Virus record (IMG/VR): IMGVR_UViG_3300050138_000058
Location: 1 to 37,365 of that record
DNA length: 37,365 nt
DNA from: a virus
Direction: 5' to 3' (one strand)
Shown: in pieces, positions 33,811 through 37,365 of the stretch
Layout: every line of letters begins with the position of its first letter
Numbering within the stretch: position 1 is the stretch's first letter
Translations under genes and position numbers: made by a program
Notes under the pieces: generated by a model
What the model was told of the DNA's origin: nothing
Seen by the model: only the letters and a program-made list of their open reading frames with translations
The model's database searches: none

Positions 33811-33906
33811 ATGTCAACTAACTCGGAGGTCCGTATGTATATCGGTGGCGGGTTCATTCTGTTCTGTATCATCCTGTGGCTCATCTTCGGTCGGAGCGGT
33901 AAGTAA
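33811..33906 (+). CDS. Tiny single-pass membrane protein (31 or 23 aa)
   Basis: ATG 33811 lies ten bases behind GGGGAGG (33795-33801) and gives 31 residues; ATG 33835 in the same frame has its own GGAGG (33825-33829) five bases upstream and gives 23 residues (MYIGGGFILFCIILWLIFGR...). Both forms contain the same single hydrophobic helix ending in RSGK. Two nested starts with strong ribosome sites recall dual-start holins, but the size is very small. The stop directly abuts the next ATG. Confidence 0.6.
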   Translation: MSTNSEVRMYIGGGFILFCIILWLIFGRSGK

Positions 33907-34119
33907 ATGGCTGATCTGAAGAGTGAGCTAGAGCGCGAAGGAACGATGACTCAGGTCTCCGTGAAGGAGCACCTTGGAGACCGTCCGTCGCACGGTGTCA
34001 GTGACTCTGGGCCCATGAGCTTTCCGCTTTGGGGCACGGGCGAAGAGGCATGTTTGCACTCAAGCCGCGATCCAAGGGTGACGGAAGGTGGATTCATTGG
34101 ACAGGAGTTGGATAAGTAG
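33907..34119 (+). CDS. Hypothetical charged protein, 70 aa; last gene of the late block
   Basis: A soluble acidic protein (MADLKSELEREGTMTQVSVK...) with DRPSHGVSDSGPMSFPLWGT in the middle. Starts immediately after the stop of the tiny membrane gene (TAAATG). It is followed by the long non-coding junction. No family recognised. Confidence 0.65.
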   Translation: MADLKSELEREGTMTQVSVKEHLGDRPSHGVSDSGPMSFPLWGTGEEACLHSSRDPRVTEGGFIGQELDK

Positions 34120-34124
34120 TAACA

Positions 34125-34172
34125 TCTGATATATTGTGCGTTATGTGTGGCTCTAACGCACAGTATATTAGG
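34125..34172 (+). terminator. 19-bp hairpin at the end of the late operon
   Basis: Left arm 34125-34143 and right arm 34154-34172 pair over 19 positions, 16 Watson-Crick and three G-U; the core TGTGCGTTA / TAACGCACA is perfect. Loop is ten bases (TGTGTGGCTC). It starts six bases after the last late gene. Only CTTTCG follows, so it lacks a full U-tract; it may terminate phage-polymerase transcripts or protect mRNA 3' ends. Confidence 0.6.
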
Positions 34173-34313
34173 CTTTCGTACATAGTGTCTTTACGTAATA
34201 CTGCATAGCCGCAATACTATCGCTCATAGCATTGAAGGTATGCAAGATATGGGTATTTTGGCACAAATTTTCGTGTCCACATACGCATCGTGACGGGCCT
34301 CCATTTACCCCCA

Positions 34314-34400
34314 TGCTACCGTCACGCGTGCTACCATACCGCGCCCCCATAGCACGGCAGCACGCATGACAGCGACACGTATGCACGCGTGACGGTAGCA
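34314..34400 (+). repeat. Perfect 18-bp inverted repeat with 51-base spacer
   Basis: TGCTACCGTCACGCGTGC at 34314-34331 is exactly complementary to 34383-34400. Each arm also contains the self-complementary CACGCGTG. The spacer repeats TGCTACC (34329-34335) and CCCCCAT. A cruciform, a packaging signal or a protein-binding pair are possible readings. Confidence 0.85.
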
Positions 34401-34412
34401 CACTGATTGCAG

Positions 34413-34460
34413 GCATGAGGACATGAGTGCATGAGGACATGCGTGCATGAGTGCATGGGG
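34413..34460 (+). repeat. Six tandem 8-bp repeats, consensus RCATGAGK
   Basis: Units in order: GCATGAGG, ACATGAGT, GCATGAGG, ACATGCGT, GCATGAGT, GCATGGGG. All keep CATG in phase. The first four units form two 16-bp copies with one difference. The array looks iteron-like, with a binding site about every 8 bp, but could also be simple-repeat slippage. Confidence 0.85.
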
Positions 34461-34504
34461 GGCTAGGTGGCTGGTTCGCAGTCTTTTGAACATTGTGTCC
34501 ACCA

Positions 34505-34578
34505 TTGGTGACAGTTTATTACATTCATGTAACGGACAATCATTTACTATTGCACTCTAGATCGAATAGGTTTACTAT
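34505..34578 (+). promoter_or_regulatory. Candidate host-type early promoters and operator-like dyad
   Basis: Two sigma70-like pairs precede the early-type genes: TTGGTG (34505-34510) with TGTAAC (34528-34533), and TTGCAC (34550-34555) with TACTAT (34573-34578), each with 17-base spacing but weak matches. A dyad TTACAT-TC-ATGTAA (34519-34532) lies across the first -10 region. Phage T7 uses host-polymerase promoters at the equivalent left end, so the setting fits. Confidence 0.35.
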
Positions 34579-34609
34579 CCTTCTATCACCGAAGTCAAGG
34601 GGAAACAAA

Positions 34610-34753
34610 ATGCGAGTCGGCGTGATAGTGTACTGGAGAGCGGGTGGGACATTTCGCGGCGCCATGACAATGGCGAAGCTTGAACAGTGGCTTGCGTCGC
34701 ACGGTCCGATGATTGCTTGCGTCACTATCGAGGGGATAGCCGAGGATCGCTGA
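34610..34753 (+). CDS. Small early protein, 47 aa
   Basis: The first gene after the junction. AGGGGA lies seven bases before ATG 34610. The product MRVGVIVYWRAGGTFRGAMT... continues into KLEQWLASHGPMIACVTIEG. No family recognised. Its leader, TCAAGGGGAAACAAAATGCGA split across the start, is almost copied at 35126. Confidence 0.6.
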   Translation: MRVGVIVYWRAGGTFRGAMTMAKLEQWLASHGPMIACVTIEGIAEDR

Positions 34754-34791
34754 CAGGCGATTGCTGGCTTCCCAATCCCGAGGGGTTTCTA

Positions 34792-34962
34792 ATGTCATCG
34801 CGATTCAGCAAGGTTATCCACTTGCGGTCCGAGAACGACGCGGCCAAGGCCGTCTGCGGTCGCAAGCTCAAGAGTAATGAGTTTGCATTTACCGATGCGG
34901 ACACATTCGGTGGCAACGGTATGGAATGCTTGCGTTGCATGTCCACAAAACAGGACGCCTAA
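34792..34962 (+). CDS. Small Cys-containing protein (possible zinc finger), 56 aa
   Basis: Starts at ATG 34792 behind GAGGGG. Cysteines at 22 (AVCGRKL) and 46, 49 (MECLRCMS) give a C-x23-C-x2-C arrangement; with His10 it could form a zinc site. Comparable small C-G-R...C-x2-C proteins are frequent in phages with unknown roles. Coupled to the next gene by TAATG. Confidence 0.65.
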   Translation: MSSRFSKVIHLRSENDAAKAVCGRKLKSNEFAFTDADTFGGNGMECLRCMSTKQDA

Positions 34963-35123
34963 TGACTCTCAAACAGATCAAAGCGGCACTTAATTACGCG
35001 CGTCTGGGCCATTGTGGCGCGCGAATACCGGATATGCACGGCCCACTCATGGTCTCGCATAGTAAGATTCGCATATTCGATAGTGTAACAAAGGTTACAC
35101 CGCGCTACGCGAAAGATCGCTGA
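34962..35123 (+). CDS. Small basic protein, 53 aa
   Basis: Begins in the TAATG overlap at 34962. The product MTLKQIKAALNYARLGHCGA... ends DSVTKVTPRYAKDR. The N-terminal helix followed by a basic stretch could bind nucleic acid, but no family is recognised. Within the gene, GTGTAAC-AAAG-GTTACAC (35083-35100) forms a perfect 7-bp hairpin or operator-like dyad. Confidence 0.6.
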   Translation: MTLKQIKAALNYARLGHCGARIPDMHGPLMVSHSKIRIFDSVTKVTPRYAKDR

Positions 35124-35139
35124 CATCAAGGGGAAACAA

Positions 35140-35226
35140 ATGCGAACGGCAAGCAATATCGCCATTTGGCTTTTTGTCCTATTTACTATGTATGGCATTC
35201 TACTCGCGGCTCGGATCGTCAAATGA
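35140..35226 (+). CDS. Tiny membrane protein, 28 aa
   Basis: ATG 35140 follows AGGGGA at a good distance. The product is MRTASNIAIWLFVLFTMYGI plus LLAARIVK: one hydrophobic helix ending in basic residues. Stop overlaps the next ATG (ATGA). The repeated leader shared with the gene at 34610 supports expression. Confidence 0.6.
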   Translation: MRTASNIAIWLFVLFTMYGILLAARIVK

Positions 35227-35573
35227 CTAGACTATATCGCATAGCCTATATCCTTGTCATGCTTGTCGCGTCGGCAGTCAGTGTGCGTGCTCAGGCACCT
35301 AGCGCCTTAGTCGGCAAATGGCAATGGCGCTCGGCAGACACAGCTACGTGTGGTGCGTGCGTCTGGACTATTGACCTGAGAACCAACCACAAAGCTACGG
35401 CAGTCTTTCACGGTAATGGGTACGAACGGGCCTACTACGTCGGCAAGTGGACCACTCATTACGACCTACTATGCTTAGTGGAATATGGGCGTCATACGTG
35501 TTGGACGTATGGACTAGTACAGGGTAGTGGTAACCTTCAGCTTGATTATCACACATACTATCCGTTGAGGTAG
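35223..35573 (+). CDS. Early-region secreted protein, four Cys
   Basis: A 116-residue protein starting in an ATGA overlap at 35223. N terminus MTRLYRIAYILVMLVASAVSVRAQ is a signal peptide with a likely A-x-A-type cleavage around residue 23. The mature part begins ALVGKWQWRSADTATCGACV and holds four Cys (CGAC and later C...C), suited to disulfides in the periplasm. The sequence looks beta-rich, with VGKW occurring twice. Unknown family. An exported early product suggests superinfection exclusion or surface modification, but that is inference. Confidence 0.7.
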   Translation: MTRLYRIAYILVMLVASAVSVRAQAPSALVGKWQWRSADTATCGACVWTIDLRTNHKATAVFHGNGYERAYYVGKWTTHYDLLCLVEYGRHTCWTYGLVQGSGNLQLDYHTYYPLR

Positions 35574-35578
35574 TCACA

Positions 35579-35695
35579 ATGAATACGCGACCGCTCGGTC
35601 ACGCAATGAGAAAGGTTACTTGGCAGCAATGGGGTATGATCGCATTTGTCACCGTCTTGACGGTGTGGGGCCTCTACCTGGCGCTGACGACATGA
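35579..35695 (+). CDS. Tiny membrane protein, 38 aa
   Basis: ATG 35579, product MNTRPLGHAMRKVTWQQWGM followed by IAFVTVLTVWGLYLALTT. Basic N-terminal half, one C-terminal hydrophobic helix. A GAGGTAG run precedes the start. Stop overlaps the next ATG (ATGA). Confidence 0.6.
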   Translation: MNTRPLGHAMRKVTWQQWGMIAFVTVLTVWGLYLALTT

Positions 35696-35859
35696 AGCCG
35701 ACTACTCCATTTATCTGGCCGGTGTCAATTCCCAGCCACGCGTCACGCCATGCCAAGCGTCGTATAGCGTCACGCGTCCTGTACAGCCTCATTGTGGCTA
35801 ATGTCGTCATATGGGGCTATAACCTCTATATGTACCTCACAATATGGGGGGTCAAATGA
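35692..35859 (+). CDS. Small membrane protein, 55 aa
   Basis: Starts in ATGA overlap at 35692. Basic, His-containing N terminus (SRHAKRRIASR) followed by one hydrophobic segment VLYSLIVANVVIWGYNLYMY. Probably N-inside single pass. The frame is open upstream to 35620, but the overlap start is preferred. Stop overlaps the next ATG. Confidence 0.65.
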   Translation: MKPTTPFIWPVSIPSHASRHAKRRIASRVLYSLIVANVVIWGYNLYMYLTIWGVK

Positions 35860-36029
35860 GATGCTATCACTATGCTATTGATCGTGTGGAGGGGGGCACT
35901 TGGCGCATGGAGGGCACTTGGCGCATAGTCGCATGGACCAAAGGATCAGACGTTACGAGCGCGCGTCCGATTGCCTATTTCCTGACGGAGACTGACGCAC
36001 GCAAGTATCTTCTCCAAAGGTGCGTCTAA
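35856..36029 (+). CDS. Small soluble protein with internal duplication, 57 aa
   Basis: Starts in ATGA overlap at 35856. Product MRCYHYAIDRVEGGTWRMEG... contains GTWRME-GTWRIV from a tandem 18-base duplication (35894-35911 and 35912-35929, first 15 bases identical). The end, YFLTETDARKYLLQRCV, is helical. No family recognised; the fold could be a small beta-alpha domain. Confidence 0.65.
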   Translation: MRCYHYAIDRVEGGTWRMEGTWRIVAWTKGSDVTSARPIAYFLTETDARKYLLQRCV

Positions 36030-36133
36030 TGTTCTACATAGAAGCATTGCTGACAGTGTGGGCGGGAGTGCTAGTCGGCTTAGGGGGCATTGCCATAGCC
36101 CACCTATACGGAATCATGCGAGGACCAAAATAA
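36029..36133 (+). CDS. Tiny membrane protein, 34 aa
   Basis: Starts in TAATG overlap at 36029. Product MFYIEALLTVWAGVLVGLGG then IAIAHLYGIMRGPK: a single Gly-containing hydrophobic helix with a basic C-terminal end. No family recognised. Confidence 0.6.
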   Translation: MFYIEALLTVWAGVLVGLGGIAIAHLYGIMRGPK

Positions 36134-36134
36134 C

Positions 36135-36431
36135 ATGCTATATCGCATATACACTGCGGACATTAACCGGGCCGCTACGCTTGCCGTCGTCGCAAAGGCA
36201 TATGACAGTTTTACAGCCATAGAAGCACTCGGTTATTTCAAGGGTACGGCGGAACCTTCCCTCGTGATTGAATTGCTGACGGAAGATAGTTGGAGAGATC
36301 GAAGTAAGGTTACCACACTTGCTGACGCAATACGACAGCTTAACAATCAGCAAGCTGTGTTAGTCTCGTGCTGTGCCGAATGGCATTTTAGCGCAATAGC
36401 GCCACGCGAGCCGCGCGGATCGTGCGTATGA
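36135..36431 (+). CDS. Conserved-looking small soluble protein, 98 aa
   Basis: Product begins MLYRIYTADINRAATLAVVA. The pattern of an R-x-Y-T-x-D-x-N-R start, a G-Y-F-K-G-T-A-E-P-S-L-V-I-E core and LADAIRQLNNQQAVLVS resembles small proteins common in phages and bacteria that have no assigned function. I judge the resemblance from memory of the pattern only. It starts two bases after the previous stop and shares ATGA with the next gene. Confidence 0.68.
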   Translation: MLYRIYTADINRAATLAVVAKAYDSFTAIEALGYFKGTAEPSLVIELLTEDSWRDRSKVTTLADAIRQLNNQQAVLVSCCAEWHFSAIAPREPRGSCV

Positions 36432-36526
36432 CTGACACCACTATGACGATCTGTGCATATGTTGGCGTCGCAATTGGCATAGGCTTACTGATCTATTGCT
36501 GCTATCTCATTCGTACGGGCAAATGA
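36428..36526 (+). CDS. Tiny membrane protein, 32 aa
   Basis: Starts in ATGA overlap at 36428. Product MTDTTMTICAYVGVAIGIGL plus LIYCCYLIRTGK: one hydrophobic helix containing Cys, ending in basic residues. Stop overlaps the next ATG. No family recognised. Confidence 0.6.
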   Translation: MTDTTMTICAYVGVAIGIGLLIYCCYLIRTGK

Positions 36527-36681
36527 AGCGCCTAATCATACAAATCATATTCGTATGTGGGGCACTTATCACGCTACTTGCGTATGACTGCGCGACGACA
36601 CCACCCGCACCTTGTCCCAACCATATGAGGTCTAAAACTTGTGTCAAAATTGATAGCGTGGGGGTTACAGGTACTCATTAG
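36523..36681 (+). CDS. Small exported or membrane-anchored protein, 52 aa
   Basis: Starts in ATGA overlap at 36523. MKRLIIQIIFVCGALITLLA is a hydrophobic signal or anchor, followed by YDCATTPPAPCPNHMRSKTC. The Cys after the helix is not in a proper lipobox. Three Cys in the outside part may form a disulfide. Last gene of the tiny-gene run; a hairpin follows. Confidence 0.62.
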   Translation: MKRLIIQIIFVCGALITLLAYDCATTPPAPCPNHMRSKTCVKIDSVGVTGTH

Positions 36682-36685
36682 TCGA

Positions 36686-36704
36686 CCGCTAATGTCAGTA
36701 GCGG
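36686..36704 (+). terminator. Short hairpin after the tiny-gene run
   Basis: CCGCTA (36686-36691) pairs with TAGCGG (36699-36704) around ATGTCAG. No U-tract follows. It sits in the 87-base gap before the last gene and may end or process the early transcript. Confidence 0.3.
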
Positions 36705-36768
36705 CCTATTGCTGGAGATTAGGCGAACGGATTCATGCACGTACATATAACCGAAAATAGGGGGGACC

Positions 36769-37365
36769 ATGAGACAAGATAGTGACGACAACGTGAACGA
36801 CACACTAGACTTTGCGGCTATCCTCCGGGATAACGCTGGCTTAGCGCGTATGGTCGCACACTACGTCAAGACGCAATTAGATTGCGTCTCGGAGCAGACT
36901 TGTGAAGAGCGTGAACGTGCTGCGCGTAATGAAGGATACGAGGATGGCCAGCACGCGGCGGACTGTGATAAGGAACACGTCGAGGATATGCCCCGTTGCT
37001 TGCGTCCTAGTCTTGACGGATTAATGATTGAGGTCGTCGGATCGGACCAGATCGCACCCGCAAGACAGGTACATGCAATGTATACGAAATGGAAAAATGG
37101 TACACTTTCCACCGAAGAAAAGCAGATCGGATTGGGCAAGAGGACGAACCCAGTGGACCGCATTGCGTCCTATCTTATCTATCGGGCAGACGACGAAACG
37201 ATCAGCGTAGGCTGTATGAAGTTTAACGTGGCGGAAATCGAGTATCTTGCGAAAGCAATGGGGTGGGTGACCGTCTCAAATGCGGACATCGATGGGGCCT
37301 ATCAACGTGGCGTCCGCGACGCTACCATCGCGCAAGCCATACTAGACGAAATGGCGAAGATACTG
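36769..37365 (+). CDS. Hypothetical early protein, 3'-truncated
   Basis: Open from ATG 36769 (GGGGGGA run just upstream) to the window end with no stop: 199 residues so far. It begins MRQDSDDNVNDTLDFAAILR, contains a Cys-rich helical part (ERERAARNEGYEDGQHAADC) and continues KWKNGTLSTEEKQIGLGKRT, then AKAMGWVTVSNADIDGAYQR. Acidic and soluble. G-Y-x-x-G and A-Y-x-x-G helices resemble small counting motifs but no family is recognised. It is larger than its neighbours and may start the next functional block. Confidence 0.7.
   Translation, partial: MRQDSDDNVNDTLDFAAILRDNAGLARMVAHYVKTQLDCVSEQTCEERERAARNEGYEDGQHAADCDKEHVEDMPRCLRPSLDGLMIEVVGSDQIAPARQVHAMYTKWKNGTLSTEEKQIGLGKRTNPVDRIASYLIYRADDETISVGCMKFNVAEIEYLAKAMGWVTVSNADIDGAYQRGVRDATIAQAILDEMAKIL

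Larger units (their letters stand above)
34120..34609 (+). other. 490-base non-coding junction between late and early-type genes
   Basis: No gene of either strand is supported here. It contains, in order, a 19-bp hairpin, an 18-bp inverted repeat around a 51-base centre, six tandem 8-bp units and promoter-like boxes before the first early gene. An imperfect direct repeat (34278-34296 and 34376-34395, sharing CAC-TA-GCA...CGTGACGG) adds to the dense symmetry. In T7-like genomes the late end abuts the terminal repeat and left-end early promoters, so this may hold the genome end, packaging site or an origin. Confidence 0.6.

Noticed and set aside
34413-34460. CRISPR array
   Set aside because: Units are 8 bp with no spacers and no cas genes.
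34168-34505. Antisense open frames (66-90 aa) in the non-coding junction
   Set aside because: They are Cys/His-rich translations of the repeats and inverted repeat, without ribosome sites, and oppose the direction of every other gene.
34120-34609. tRNA or other known RNA gene
   Set aside because: Hairpins and repeats are present, but no cloverleaf with anticodon and T-loop pattern was found.

Overview
The window is a stretch of a T7-like podovirus genome (short-tailed dsDNA phage with a Gram-negative-type virion). Every supported gene lies on the + strand and most are coupled by TAATG or ATGA overlaps. The evidence is the syntenic T7-type set: gp4-like helicase, family A DNA polymerase, gp6-like exonuclease, head-tail connector, scaffold, major capsid protein, tail tubular proteins A and B, internal virion proteins (gp13, gp14, gp15 and gp16-like), small and large terminase, and tail fibre. 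Internal core proteins of this kind imply a Gram-negative host; nothing here identifies that host more closely. The single-subunit RNA polymerase expected of such a phage is not in the window. It may lie in the missing part, because the window opens inside the helicase gene and closes inside an early-type gene.

Layout. (1) 3-6091, DNA metabolism: helicase C-terminal part, HNH endonuclease, DNA polymerase, metallophosphoesterase, 5'-3' exonuclease, a dATP/dGTP diphosphohydrolase-like protein, a DUF4406 protein and a small membrane protein. (2) 6091-6134, a dyad overlapping a T7-promoter-like box at the switch from replication to virion genes. (3) 6135-15257, head module: small proline-rich and Ig-like proteins, connector, an accessory insert of six small or repetitive genes (a 7-Cys mini-protein, a protein with about five CBM5/12-like repeats, a zinc-ribbon mini-protein), scaffold, two hypothetical proteins and major capsid protein. 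A hairpin follows the capsid gene, where T7 has its T-phi terminator. (4) 15330-27075, tail and ejection module; the tail nozzle is split into two genes and carries a large insertion. (5) 27075-34119: coiled-coil membrane protein, terminases, tail fibre, a zinc-peptidase-like protein, small membrane proteins and a secreted jelly-roll-like protein. (6) 34120-34609, a 490-base non-coding junction with a 19-bp hairpin, an 18-bp inverted repeat, six tandem copies of an 8-bp unit and promoter-like boxes. (7) 34610-37365, a dense early-type region of tiny genes, half of them single-helix membrane proteins, plus one exported protein.

The genes fit a lytic cycle: early small proteins probably act on the host, the replication cassette copies DNA and processes nucleotides and 5' ends, and the late genes build the capsid, tail and ejection core and package DNA. 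No endolysin, holin of a known family, transglycosylase, integrase or repressor could be recognised. The most unusual parts are the junction at 34.1-34.6 kb, the tiny-membrane-protein cassette after it, the accessory insert between connector and scaffold, and the rebuilt tail nozzle.
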